Shown piece after piece: positions 48,716 to 56,985 of a stretch of 64,000 nt of DNA (its first letter is position 1; each line of letters opens with the position of its first letter). The DNA is taken from the NCBI RefSeq assembly GCF_003234855.1, contig NZ_QKTO01000008.1:46365-110364 (forward strand). Direction: 5' to 3'. This DNA is from Curtobacterium sp. MCBD17_032. GTDB taxonomy: Bacteria; Actinomycetota; Actinomycetes; Actinomycetales; Microbacteriaceae. The notes beneath the pieces are model-generated. The model worked only from the letters and a program-made list of their open reading frames with translations, did no database searches and was not told the DNA's origin. Made by a program: the position numbers and the translations under genes.

Positions 48716-49576
48716 TCACGTGGTGGGCAGGCGCATCATGCCCTCCTGCGCGACGGTCGCCAGCAGTCGTCCGTCGCGGGAGAACATGCGGCCGAGCGCC
48801 AGGCCCCGGCCGCCCTGGGCGCTCGGTGACTCCTGCGCGTAGAGCACCCAGTCGTCGGCCCGACCGTCGCGGTGCCACCACATCGCGTGGTCGAGGCTCG
48901 CCAGTTTCACGCCCGGGGTGCCCCACGCGACGCCGTGTCGACGCATGATCGGTTCGAGGAGGGACAGGTCGCTCGCGTAGGCCAGGACGGCGCGGTGCAG
49001 TGCCGGATCGTCCGGCAGGGCGCCCTCGACCCGGAACCACACCGCCTGGTGCGCGACGCGTGCGCCCTGCACGTCCACGTAGACGGGCCCGTCGACGTGT
49101 CGCAGGTCGATCGAGCGCTCTGCCCAGGCCTGTGCCGTCGGGTGGTCGACGGCCGCCAGCACCGAGGCCGCCGACGGGAGTTCCTCCGGGTCGGTGACGT
49201 CCACGGGGAACGGGTCCTGGTGTTCCGCGCCGGTGTCCGGGACCTGGAACGACGCGATCATCGAGAAGATCGGGAGACCGTTCTGGTACGCCTGCGCTCG
49301 TCGCGTCGCGAACGAACGACCGTCGTGGATCCGCTCGACACCGAACGTGATCGGGACGTCGATCGCACCCGGGCGGAGGAAGTAGCCGTGCACCGAGTGG
49401 ATGTCCCGGCCCTCGATGGTGGACTGCGCCGCGACGATGCACTGCGCGAGCACCTGGCCGCCGAACACCCGACCCCCGGGTGACCAGTGGCTGGCGCCGG
49501 TCAGGATCGTCTCCCGGGTGCTCGCACCGGTGTCCTCGAGTCGCAGGGTGGTGAGGAAGTCGGGTTCGCGGATCAC
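48716..49576 (-). CDS. tesB: Acyl-CoA thioesterase II (TesB)
   Basis: Double-hotdog thioesterase, 286 aa. Motifs: HWSPGGRVFGGQVLAQCIVAA, HSVHGYFLRPGAIDVPITFGVERIHDGRSFATRR, and the C-terminal SLDHAMWWHRDGRADDWVLY with GRGLALGRMFSRDG. Start GTG 49576 overlaps the stop of the upstream membrane-protein gene. A TAGACT hexamer 6 nt before it also suggests an internal leaderless promoter. Confidence 0.94.
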   Translation of the reverse strand: MIREPDFLTTLRLEDTGASTRETILTGASHWSPGGRVFGGQVLAQCIVAAQSTIEGRDIHSVHGYFLRPGAIDVPITFGVERIHDGRSFATRRAQAYQNGLPIFSMIASFQVPDTGAEHQDPFPVDVTDPEELPSAASVLAAVDHPTAQAWAERSIDLRHVDGPVYVDVQGARVAHQAVWFRVEGALPDDPALHRAVLAYASDLSLLEPIMRRHGVAWGTPGVKLASLDHAMWWHRDGRADDWVLYAQESPSAQGGRGLALGRMFSRDGRLLATVAQEGMMRLPTT

Positions 49577-50016
49577 GCCGTCAGTCTACGAACCCGTCCC
49601 GGTGTGACCGAGGAGGCCGGCGGCCGCTGCAGACCTGCTCCGGGATCGAGGTCGAGGACCTCGGTCGCGACCGGGTCCCCCTGCCCGGTGAGGGGATCCC
49701 CGTCATCGCGGACGACCACGTCCGGATCGACGAGGCTCGCCGCCGTCGGGGACGTCCGGAGGAGGCTCCAGGCGGCGACCGTGAGGAGTGCCCCGCCCAC
49801 GCTGGCCGCCCACGGCGTGAGCGCGTGGGACCAGACGCGGGGCGCGACGAGCCAGACGAGGTGGTTGGCGACGACCGAGCCCGTCACGCCGAGGAGGAGG
49901 GCGAGGCGGGGACGGAGGCTCGGGCCGGCGAGGACACCGGTGACGACGAGGACCGAGAGCAGTGCGTTGATCAGGTGCGGCATGAGCTGGTTCGTGGAGA
50001 CGAGGCGAGGTGGCAC
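49573..50016 (-). CDS. Small membrane protein upstream of tesB
   Basis: 147 aa from GTG 50016, or 136 aa from ATG 49983. Three hydrophobic segments (LINALLSVLVVTGVLAG, LALLLGVTGSVVANHLVWLVA, WAASVGGALLTVAAWSLL) then an acidic, probably cytoplasmic tail. Neither start has a clear ribosome binding site. Function unknown. It overlaps tesB by 4 nt. Confidence 0.65.
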   Translation of the reverse strand: MPPRLVSTNQLMPHLINALLSVLVVTGVLAGPSLRPRLALLLGVTGSVVANHLVWLVAPRVWSHALTPWAASVGGALLTVAAWSLLRTSPTAASLVDPDVVVRDDGDPLTGQGDPVATEVLDLDPGAGLQRPPASSVTPGRVRRLTA

Positions 50017-50044
50017 GGGCGAGGGTGACGGGAGCGGCCCCGAC

Positions 50045-50512
50045 TCAGCTGCCGGAACCGCCCTGTCCGACCGCGAGCGGCTGCGCCCCGGCAGCGGAAC
50101 CGGATTCCCCGCCGTTCGTGCTCACGGTGATCTTCCGCGGCTTGGACGACTCCTGGACGGGGATCGTGACGCTCAGCACGCCGTTGTCGTAGTGCGCTGC
50201 GATGCGCTCGACGTCGAGGCCGTCACCGAGGGTGAGCTGCCGGACGAACGAGCCGGGCTGGCGTTCCCGCGTGAGCCACTGGGCTCCGTCGGGAGCCCCG
50301 AGGGTCCGCTCGGCCCGGATGGTCAGCACCGAGCCGTCGACGTCGATGTCGACCGACCCCGGGTCGACTCCGGGGAGGTCGACGTCCATCACGTAGTGGT
50401 CGCCGGCGCGGTAGAGGTCCATCGGCATCGAGCGGGGCCCGGCTGCTGCTCCGTTGAGGAGGGAGCCGGCGAGACGGTCCAGCTCACGGAACGGATCGAA
50501 GGTCATGGCCAT
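50045..50512 (-). CDS. Small heat shock protein, Hsp20/alpha-crystallin family
   Basis: 155-aa holdase chaperone. The alpha-crystallin domain is visible from MDLYRAGDHYVMDVDLPGVDPGSVDIDVDG to DNGVLSVTIPVQESSKPRKI (IxI-like PVQES, A-x-x-x-G-V-L signature). ATG 50512 chosen with AAGGAG 9 nt upstream; ATG 50506 is an alternative. A HAIR-type operator and a good promoter lie upstream, so heat-shock control by HspR is likely. Confidence 0.93.
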   Translation of the reverse strand: MAMTFDPFRELDRLAGSLLNGAAAGPRSMPMDLYRAGDHYVMDVDLPGVDPGSVDIDVDGSVLTIRAERTLGAPDGAQWLTRERQPGSFVRQLTLGDGLDVERIAAHYDNGVLSVTIPVQESSKPRKITVSTNGGESGSAAGAQPLAVGQGGSGS

Positions 50513-50543
50513 CGGGATCAACTCCTTCACTGATTGCTTCGCG

Positions 50544-50564
50544 GTTGAGTCGCCCTGACTCAAC
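50544..50564. promoter_or_regulatory. HAIR-type (HspR) operator of hsp20
   Basis: GTTGAGT-N7-ACTCAAC matches the HspR-associated inverted repeat (CTTGAGT-N7-ACTCAAG) with the exact 7-nt spacer. It lies between the predicted transcription start and the hsp20 ATG, as expected for a repressor site. Confidence 0.8.
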
Positions 50565-50572
50565 TGCCATCC

Positions 50573-50602
50573 GTTCTAGCACTCGAACCCGGAGAGTGCC
50601 AA
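50573..50602 (-). promoter_or_regulatory. hsp20 promoter
   Basis: Minus strand: TTGGCA (50597-50602), 18-nt spacer, TAGAAC (50573-50578). It is one of the few places here with recognisable -35 and -10 boxes, just upstream of the HAIR site. Confidence 0.6.
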
Positions 50603-50673
50603 GAGCGGGCTCAGAGCTCGCTGAGGACCGGACCAGCGAGCGTCAGGACGGGCGCGGCTAGGATCGAGGTGAC

Positions 50674-51375
50674 ATGAGCAGCTCGTTCACCCTTCCCGAC
50701 GCCGCATCGCTCGGTGACCTCCGCACCTACCTCGGACGAGCCGCCCGGATCGAGGACGGGTCCGTCCGACTCATCGCCGACTCCGGTGTCCTGGCCGTCT
50801 ACACGGCGATCCTCTACCCGCTCGGGCTGCTCGACGAACTCCCCACCGTGCTCGGGCTGCGCACGTTCGCCCTCACCCAGCCGGAGCACATCGACGTCGT
50901 GGTGCCGCTGCGGTCGTTCCGCGAGCGCCTGCGGCTGCTGGCCGAAGCGAACGACGTCGAGCACGCCGACGCCGCCGACCCGACCCGGGCCACCCCGATC
51001 GAGGTCGAGCTCCCGCTCGAGGTCAACACCGTGACCTGGGCCGCGATCTCCCCACCGCGAGGCGGGTGGGTGTCGCTGCCCGACGTGTCGGCGGAACTGC
51101 TCCACCGTGCCGCCCGGCAGGGGATCGACGAGGTCGCCACCTCCGTGCCGACGAGTTCGGGGGAGTCCATCGTCCGCCGCGTCCGCTCGGAGGTGTGGGG
51201 CCGGCCCATCCCCGGCGTCGAGCACCTTCCCGCGGGCGCGGGCTTCGCCGCCGAGAGCCTCGGGTTCCTCGGCACCGAACCGGTGCGGCTGTTCGAGACG
51301 GGTCCCTGGAGTCGCCTGACGACCTCCAGGGGGCACGTGCTCGTGAAGCGACGGGCCTGGACGCTCAGTTCCTGA
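50674..51375 (+). CDS. Conserved hypothetical protein
   Basis: 233 aa, ATG 50674, 9 nt after TAGGAT (50659-50664). Sequence begins FTLPDAASLGDLRTYLGRAARIEDGSVRLIADSG; the middle has an EVELPLEVNTVTWAAISPPRGGW block. No membrane segment, signal or catalytic motif. It resembles an uncharacterised actinobacterial family I cannot name. A palindromic hairpin follows. Confidence 0.8.
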   Translation: MSSSFTLPDAASLGDLRTYLGRAARIEDGSVRLIADSGVLAVYTAILYPLGLLDELPTVLGLRTFALTQPEHIDVVVPLRSFRERLRLLAEANDVEHADAADPTRATPIEVELPLEVNTVTWAAISPPRGGWVSLPDVSAELLHRAARQGIDEVATSVPTSSGESIVRRVRSEVWGRPIPGVEHLPAGAGFAAESLGFLGTEPVRLFETGPWSRLTTSRGHVLVKRRAWTLSS

Positions 51376-51427
51376 CGACGGACGGGAGGCCCGTGGCGAG
51401 CGCGCCACGGGCCTCCCGTCCGTCGTC
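51374..51427. terminator. Long hairpin between convergent genes, overlapping a stop codon
   Basis: 25-bp perfect stem (arms 51374-51398 and 51403-51427) with a 4-nt loop, built on GACGACGGACGGGAGGCC. The first two bases of the left arm belong to the TGA of the upstream gene. Same family as the gatB hairpin. Confidence 0.75.
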
Positions 51428-51438
51428 CGGTCCTGCCG

Positions 51439-51918
51439 TCAGTCGAAGGCGTTCGTCATCGCGTGCGCAGCACGGTCGAGGTACGCCCACAGCTCGGCCT
51501 CGTCGAGGGGTGCGAGGTCGAGTGACTCGACCGCGTCCTGCATGTGCTGGAGCCAGTGCTCGCGGGCCTCGGGCGTGATGCGGAACGGGTGGTGCCGCAT
51601 CCGGAGCCGCGGGTGGCCGCGCTGCTCGCTGTACGTCGACGGGCCGCCCCAGTACTGCTGCAGGAACTGCGAGAGCCGCCAGACCGCGCCGTCGAGGTCG
51701 TCTGCCGGGTACATCGGCCAGATGACCTCGTCCTGCTGCACGCCCTCGTAGAAGCGGCGCACCAGGCGGTCGAAGGTGGGGGCACCGCCGATCCGGTCGA
51801 ACAGGGAACCGCCCGCCGCGCCCCCCGCGGGTCCGACACGGAGGGTGACGGGCTGCGCGGGGACACCCGATGCCGACTCACCCGTGGGGGGACCGAGGGG
51901 GATGGCGGGTCCGGTCAT
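51439..51918 (-). CDS. glbO: Group II truncated haemoglobin (GlbO type)
   Basis: 159 aa. The globin core starts at SLFDRIGGAPTFDRLVRRFYEGVQQDEV (B10 Tyr in RFY), with PMYPADDLDGAVWRLSQFLQQYWGGPSTYSE and proximal His in RLRMRHHPFRI; HWLQHMQDAV and LWAYLDRAAHAM follow. A 38-residue Gly/Pro/Ala extension precedes the core, longer than usual. Binds O2 or NO and may protect from nitrosative or peroxide stress. ATG overlaps the mscS stop (ATGA). Confidence 0.93.
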   Translation of the reverse strand: MTGPAIPLGPPTGESASGVPAQPVTLRVGPAGGAAGGSLFDRIGGAPTFDRLVRRFYEGVQQDEVIWPMYPADDLDGAVWRLSQFLQQYWGGPSTYSEQRGHPRLRMRHHPFRITPEAREHWLQHMQDAVESLDLAPLDEAELWAYLDRAAHAMTNAFD

Positions 51919-52985
51919 GGGGTGTCCTCAGGGTCCTTGTCGTCGCCGGTCCGGATCGCCCGGCCCAGGATGTTCATCCGGCCGCGGCGGGCCCGTGGCG
52001 CGGGTGTGGGCACCGGCGCGGTGCGGACGGGACGGAGGCCGTTCACCGACGTGGCGTTCTCCCACCCCTCCGGCATGATCATCGCCATCGCGGGCAGGGT
52101 GACCCCGAGGTCGTCGACGCTGCGCTTGAGGCGGACGCGGAGTTCCCGCCCGACGACGTCGAGCTCCGACGCGTGGGTCTTCACGACCAGGCGGAAGACC
52201 ATGCCGGTGTCGGTGACGGACTGCAGGCCCCAGATCTCCGGCTTCTCGACGATCCGCTGTCGCCATCGGGCCTCCTGCGACATGGTGACCGCGGCGTGCA
52301 GGAGGGCGTCCTGCACGGCGTCGATGTCGGTGTCGTACGGCACGGTGACGTCGACGAGGACGCGCGACCAGCCCTGCGACAGGTTGCCGACGCGGAGGAT
52401 CTGCCCGTTCGGCACGAACCAGAGGATGCCGTTCACGTCGCGGATCTGCATGACCCGGAGACCGACGGACTCGACGACCCCGGTCGCCTGTCCGGTGTCG
52501 ACGACGTCACCGACGCCGGCCTGGTCCTCGAGGATCATGAAGATGCCGGACAGGATGTCGCGGACGATGCTCTGCGCGCCCACCGCGAGGCCGGCGGCGA
52601 CCACGGAGGCGCCACCGACGATCCCGACCGCCGCGGTCGGGAACACCGTCGAGATGATGATCGCGAACGCGATCACCGCGACCACCACGGTCGCGAGGTT
52701 CTCGAGCACGCTGCCGAGCGTCCGGGTGCGTTGGACGACGCGGGCGGTCTGCAGTGGGGAGGCCACCAGGGCCTGGGTGTCCGCAGCGCCCTGCCGCTTC
52801 TTGACGCCGTTGACGATGCGGTCGACGACCTGCTTGATGGTCCGGCGGAGCACGAGGCGGATGATGACCGCCGCGAGCAGGACGATCAGGATCGTGATCG
52901 GGACGTGCCAGGTGTCGACGAACTGGGTGAACGTGTTGGACGCCCACTTCGAGACGTCGTCGGTGGTGTCTGCTGCCGAGGTCAT
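51915..52985 (-). CDS. MscS-family mechanosensitive channel
   Basis: 356-aa membrane channel releasing solutes on osmotic downshift. N-terminal helices (HVPITILIVLLAAVIIRLVLRR, LENLATVVVAVIAFAIII), the pore-lining helix AVGIVGGASVVAAGLAVGAQS-type and the beta domain beginning QSIVRDILSGIFMILEDQAGVGDVV. A disordered Pro/Arg tail ends it. Start ATG 52985 is 9 nt after TAGCAT. It forms an operon with glbO. Confidence 0.93.
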   Translation of the reverse strand: MTSAADTTDDVSKWASNTFTQFVDTWHVPITILIVLLAAVIIRLVLRRTIKQVVDRIVNGVKKRQGAADTQALVASPLQTARVVQRTRTLGSVLENLATVVVAVIAFAIIISTVFPTAAVGIVGGASVVAAGLAVGAQSIVRDILSGIFMILEDQAGVGDVVDTGQATGVVESVGLRVMQIRDVNGILWFVPNGQILRVGNLSQGWSRVLVDVTVPYDTDIDAVQDALLHAAVTMSQEARWRQRIVEKPEIWGLQSVTDTGMVFRLVVKTHASELDVVGRELRVRLKRSVDDLGVTLPAMAMIMPEGWENATSVNGLRPVRTAPVPTPAPRARRGRMNILGRAIRTGDDKDPEDTP

Positions 52986-52994
52986 GTCCGGACG

Positions 52995-53000
52995 ATGCTA
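52995..53000 (-). promoter_or_regulatory. -10 element of the mscS-glbO operon
   Basis: TAGCAT on the minus strand, 9 nt before ATG 52985. Confidence 0.45.
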
Positions 53001-53002
53001 AA

Positions 53003-53046
53003 CGGCGAGGCTCCGACGCCCCTGGAGGAACGCCGGAGCCTCGCCG
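53003..53046 (-). terminator. Terminator of pepN
   Basis: 13-bp perfect stem (CGGCGAGGCTCCG and complement) enclosing an 18-nt loop, 15 nt beyond the pepN stop. Confidence 0.7.
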
Positions 53047-53061
53047 CTGCTCGCATCGGGA

Positions 53062-55641
53062 TCAGGCGTCGGCCGCCTGGACGCGGAGCGCACGCTCGGT
53101 GCCCGCGAGGTTCTCGCTGACGATCCGACGCAGTGCCGGGGTCTCCGGGTGCGCGTCGAGCCAGGCCCGGGCAGCGTCACGCAGTTCCGTCGACGCCAGC
53201 GGTGCCGGGTACAGGCCCGTCACGATTGTGTCGGCGATGTGGTAGCTGCGCTCGTCCCAGATCCGCGTGATGACCTCGAAGTACCGCTGCACGAGGCCCT
53301 CGAGCACGACCGGGGCGTTCACGTGCTGGAAGCCGATCGTGGTCTGTCGGACGATCGCGTTCGGCGCGTCGTCGCTGTCGACGAGCGACGAGAACGCCGC
53401 GAGCTTGCCCTCGGCGGTCGGGATCGTCGCCCGGGCACGAGCGGCTGCCTGCTCACCGGAGGCCGTGCGGTCGGCGGCGAGTTCGGTGTCGATCTCGTCG
53501 TTGCCCGCAGCGCCCGCGAGCACGAGGCCCTCGAGCAGCTCCCAGCGGAGGTCGGTGTCGACCTCGAGCCCCTGCAGCGTCACCGAGCCGTCGCGCAGGC
53601 CCTGCAGCGTCGCCACGTGCTCGGGCGTCGACGGGATCTGCGCGAAGAACTTCACGAACTGGAACTGCGCATCCGAACCGGACTCGGCCGACGAGGCCAG
53701 CTGCCACAGCGTGTCACCGACGGTGCGCACGGTGGCGTCCGACTTCGACGGGGCGACGTAGTTCCGCGCCGCCAGGAGCAGCTGCGACAGCGTGGTGCGG
53801 ATCGTCGTCGACTCGGTCTCGGTGGCGATGTTGCCGAGCACCAGGGTGACGTAGTCGCTGGCGGGGGACTCGGCGTCACGCGTGGCGTCCCAGACGGCAC
53901 CCCAGACGATCGACCGGGCGAGCGGGTCCGCGATCGCTGCGAGGTGCTCGATCGCGGTGCGACGCGACTGCTCGTCGAGACGGATCTTGGCGTACGCCAG
54001 GTCGTCGTCGTTGAGCAGCACGAGGTCGCCGCGGTGCACGCCGACCAGCTCGGGGACCTCGGTGCGGGCACCGTCGACGTCGATCTCGACGCGGTGGACG
54101 CGGTCGAGCTTGCCCCCGGACGAGGCCGTGTCCGCACCGAAGGGTGCAGACGGGTCGTTCGTGAAGGCGTACACGCCGATGGCCAGACGGTGCGGGCGCA
54201 GCGTCGGGTGGTCCGACGGGGCCTCCTGCAGGACGGCGAACGAGGTGATGACCCCGTCGGCATCGGTCTCGATCTCCGGGCGCAGGGTGTTCACGCCGGC
54301 GGTCTCGAGCCAGAGCTTCGACCACTCGGACAGGTCGCGGCCGCTGGTGGCCTCGAGCTCGACGAGCAGGTCCTTGAGTTCGGTGTTCGAGTGGTGGTGC
54401 TTCCGGAAGTACGCCGCGACGCCCGCGAAGAACGCGTCGATGCCGACCCACGCGACGAGCTGCTTGAGGACCGAGCCGCCCTTCGCGTACGTGATGCCGT
54501 CGAAGTTGACCTGGACGTCCTCGAGGTCGTTGATCGTCGCGACGATCGGGTGCGTCGAGGGGAGCTGGTCCTGGCGGTAGGCCCAGGACTTCTCCATCGC
54601 CTGGAACGTCGTCCATGCGCCGGTCCACTCGGTGGCCTCGGCGGTCGCGATGGTGGAGGCCCACTCGGCGAACGACTCGTTCAGCCAAAGGTCGTTCCAC
54701 CACTTCATGGTGACGAGGTCGCCGAACCACATGTGCGCGAGCTCGTGCAGGATCGTGACGACCCGGCGCTCCTTGATGGCGTCGGTGACCTTCGAGCGGA
54801 AGACGTAGGTCTCGGTGAAGGTGACCGCGCCCGCGTTCTCCATCGCACCGGCGTTGAACTCCGGCACGAAGAGCTGGTCGTACTTCTCGAACGGGTAGGC
54901 GAAGTCGAACTTCTCCTCGAAGTACGCGAAGCCCTTCCGGGTGGTCTCGAACACGTAGTCGGGGTCGAGGTACTCGGCCAGCGACCTGCGCGCGAAGACG
55001 CCGAGCGGGATGGTCCGACCGTCGCGGCTGGTGAGCTCGCTGCGGACGACCTCGTACGGGCCGGCGATGAGCGCGGTGATGTAGCTCGAGATGCGCGCGG
55101 TGGGCGGGAAGGTCCACGTGGCGTGGTCGCCGTCGACGTGCGGCTCCGGCGTCGGGGCGTTCGACACGACCTGCCAGCGCGCCGGCGCGGTCACCGTGAA
55201 GGAGAACTCGGCCTTGAGGTCGGGCTGCTCGAACACGGCGAACATCCGGCGGCTGTCCGGCACCTCGAACTGCGAGTACAGGTACACCTCGTCGTCGACC
55301 GGGTCGACGAAGCGGTGCAGGCCTTCGCCGGTGTTCGTGTACAGCGCGTCGGCGACGACGACGAGTTCGTTCTGCTCCTGCAGGTCGGCGAGCTGGATGC
55401 GGACGCCGTCGTTCACCGCGTCGACGTCGAGCGCCGTGCCGTTCAGGGTGACCGAGTGCACGGTCTTCGTGATGGCGTCGATGAACGTGCTGGCGCCGGG
55501 CGTGGCGGTGAAGCGCACACGGGTGGTGCTGCCGAAGGTCTCGGCTCCGCGGGTCAGGTCGAGCTCGACGTCGTACGTCTGCACGCTGACGATGCCGGCG
55601 CGTTCCTGGGCTTCGATTCGGGTGAGGTTCTCTCCGGGCAC
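53062..55641 (-). CDS. pepN: Aminopeptidase N
   Basis: Zinc M1 metallopeptidase removing N-terminal residues from peptides, 859 aa. N-terminal saddle (QTYDVELDLTRGAETFGSTTRVRF), GAMEN in FNAGAMENAGAVTF (about residue 265), zinc site HELAHMWFGD (about 297) and its downstream Glu in LNESFAEW (about 320), then the ERAP1-like helical domain. GTG 55641 has GGAG upstream and gives the usual PGENLTRIEAQERA start; the frame extends further without support. Cytoplasmic. Confidence 0.96.
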   Translation of the reverse strand: MPGENLTRIEAQERAGIVSVQTYDVELDLTRGAETFGSTTRVRFTATPGASTFIDAITKTVHSVTLNGTALDVDAVNDGVRIQLADLQEQNELVVVADALYTNTGEGLHRFVDPVDDEVYLYSQFEVPDSRRMFAVFEQPDLKAEFSFTVTAPARWQVVSNAPTPEPHVDGDHATWTFPPTARISSYITALIAGPYEVVRSELTSRDGRTIPLGVFARRSLAEYLDPDYVFETTRKGFAYFEEKFDFAYPFEKYDQLFVPEFNAGAMENAGAVTFTETYVFRSKVTDAIKERRVVTILHELAHMWFGDLVTMKWWNDLWLNESFAEWASTIATAEATEWTGAWTTFQAMEKSWAYRQDQLPSTHPIVATINDLEDVQVNFDGITYAKGGSVLKQLVAWVGIDAFFAGVAAYFRKHHHSNTELKDLLVELEATSGRDLSEWSKLWLETAGVNTLRPEIETDADGVITSFAVLQEAPSDHPTLRPHRLAIGVYAFTNDPSAPFGADTASSGGKLDRVHRVEIDVDGARTEVPELVGVHRGDLVLLNDDDLAYAKIRLDEQSRRTAIEHLAAIADPLARSIVWGAVWDATRDAESPASDYVTLVLGNIATETESTTIRTTLSQLLLAARNYVAPSKSDATVRTVGDTLWQLASSAESGSDAQFQFVKFFAQIPSTPEHVATLQGLRDGSVTLQGLEVDTDLRWELLEGLVLAGAAGNDEIDTELAADRTASGEQAAARARATIPTAEGKLAAFSSLVDSDDAPNAIVRQTTIGFQHVNAPVVLEGLVQRYFEVITRIWDERSYHIADTIVTGLYPAPLASTELRDAARAWLDAHPETPALRRIVSENLAGTERALRVQAADA

Positions 55642-55751
55642 GGACGCTCCATCTTCGCTGCGGACGCGGACGATCGATGTCCGCGTGTCGGGGTCCCACC
55701 CGGCGTCGTGCACCGGTGGGACGGCTCGGGGACCAGCCTAGCGAGCGGGCG

Positions 55752-55757
55752 TACGCT
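55752..55757 (+). promoter_or_regulatory. -10 element of the DsbA-like gene
   Basis: TACGCT, 7 nt before GTG 55765; leaderless layout. Confidence 0.5.
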
Positions 55758-55764
55758 GCGATCC

Positions 55765-56415
55765 GTGACCGACACGACTGTGGAGACGACCCCTGCGACC
55801 CGGACTGCTGTGGAGTTCTGGTTCGACCCGACCTGCCCCTGGGCATGGATGACGAGCCGCTGGGTGGGCGAGGTCGAGCAGCACCGCGACCTCGACGTGA
55901 CCTGGAACGTGATGAGCCTGTTCGTCCTCAACGAGCACAACGAGGACCTGCCCGCCGAGTACCGCGCGGCGATGGAGCGGAACCAGGTGTACTCGCGCCT
56001 CGTCACCGCCGCGAAGGCCCGCCACGGCCAGGAGGTCGTGAAGCGCCTCTACGACGCGCTCGGCGAGCAGATCCACCACCGCCAGCAGCAGGACCCCGCG
56101 CAGGTCGTACCGGCCGTCCTCGAGCAGCTGGGCCTCGAAGCCGACCTCGCCGACGCTGCCTGGACCGACGAGACCGACGCCGCGATGCGGGCGAGCCACC
56201 GAGACGGCATCGAACGCGTCGGCCAGGACGTCGGCACGCCCGTCATCGCGGTCGACGGTGTCGCGTTCTTCGGGCCGGTCATCTCCCCGGCGCCGAAGGG
56301 CCAGCAGGCGCTGGACCTCTGGGACGGCGTCGTCGCTGCGGCCCGCTACCCGGGCTTCTTCGAGCTCAAGCGCTCCCGCACCACCGGCCCGGTCTTCGAC
56401 ACCGTCGAGGACTGA
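55765..56415 (+). CDS. DsbA-family oxidoreductase, mycothiol nitroreductase (Rv2466c)-like
   Basis: 216 aa, thioredoxin fold with helical insertion. FWFDPTCPWAWMTSRWVGEVE matches the Rv2466c group, but the motif is CPWA with a single Cys, not CPWC. DVGTPVIAVDGVAFFGPVIS contains the cis-Pro loop. Likely uses mycothiol. With one active Cys a monothiol mechanism is expected. Start GTG 55765 follows a TACGCT hexamer by 7 nt. Confidence 0.88.
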   Translation: MTDTTVETTPATRTAVEFWFDPTCPWAWMTSRWVGEVEQHRDLDVTWNVMSLFVLNEHNEDLPAEYRAAMERNQVYSRLVTAAKARHGQEVVKRLYDALGEQIHHRQQQDPAQVVPAVLEQLGLEADLADAAWTDETDAAMRASHRDGIERVGQDVGTPVIAVDGVAFFGPVISPAPKGQQALDLWDGVVAAARYPGFFELKRSRTTGPVFDTVED

Positions 56416-56453
56416 CCCCGTACCGCGCCCCGCGCACCGCGCGCCGGCAGCGC

Positions 56454-56972
56454 TCAGACCAGCGGCAACCGCATGAGGGTCAGGTCGAGCCAGCGGTCGA
56501 ACTTCCGGCCGACCTCGGGCACGACGGTCACGGTCTCGAACCCGAGCCGCTCGTGCAGCGCGATCGACCCCGCGTTCGTGCTGCAGATCCCGGCGATCAT
56601 GACGTGCCGGCCCTCCGCGGTCGCGCGGGCCACCAGCGCGCGCATGAGCGTCGACGCGACGCCCCGTCCGCGGAAGCCCTCGACGACGTAGACGCTGTGC
56701 TCGACGGTGTGTCGGTAGCCCTGGTGCGGGCGCCACTGCGAGTACGAGGCGTACCCGGCCACGACGCCGTCGACCTCTGCGACGACGACCGGCCACCCGT
56801 CGCCCTGCCGCTCCGCGAGCCAGGTGTCGAACCACGCCCGGGGATGCGGTTCCTCCTGCCAGATCGCGGTGGAGTGGAGGACGGCGTCGACGTGGAGAGC
56901 GTGCACGACGTCGAGGTCGGCGGGGGTGCAGTCGCGGATCGTCACCGCGTCCGTCGCATATGCTGTCGCCAT
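56454..56972 (-). CDS. GNAT acetyltransferase, phosphinothricin acetyltransferase-like
   Basis: 172 aa. GNAT core: VTIRDCTPADLDVVHALHVDAVLHSTAIW, EHSVYVVEGFRGRGVASTLMRALV (acetyl-CoA loop) and GSIALHERLGFE. Resembles the Pat/YwnH group acting on amino-acid-like substrates. Its ATG (56970-56972) overlaps the ATG of the divergent regulator gene; the shared bases are CATG. A TACGAT hexamer 7 nt upstream lies inside the regulator's coding sequence. Confidence 0.9.
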   Translation of the reverse strand: MATAYATDAVTIRDCTPADLDVVHALHVDAVLHSTAIWQEEPHPRAWFDTWLAERQGDGWPVVVAEVDGVVAGYASYSQWRPHQGYRHTVEHSVYVVEGFRGRGVASTLMRALVARATAEGRHVMIAGICSTNAGSIALHERLGFETVTVVPEVGRKFDRWLDLTLMRLPLV

Positions 56973-56985
56973 GTCTCACATCGTA
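56959..56985. promoter_or_regulatory. Face-to-face leaderless promoters embedded in each other's genes
   Basis: Plus strand: TATGCT (56959-56964), 6 nt, ATG 56971. Minus strand: TACGAT (56980-56985), 7 nt, ATG 56972. Each -10 hexamer lies within the first codons of the opposite gene. Confidence 0.5.

Noticed and set aside
53149..55764. Long plus-strand frame over pepN leading into the DsbA-like gene
   Set aside because: Shadow of pepN; the DsbA-like gene starts at GTG 55765 with its own -10.
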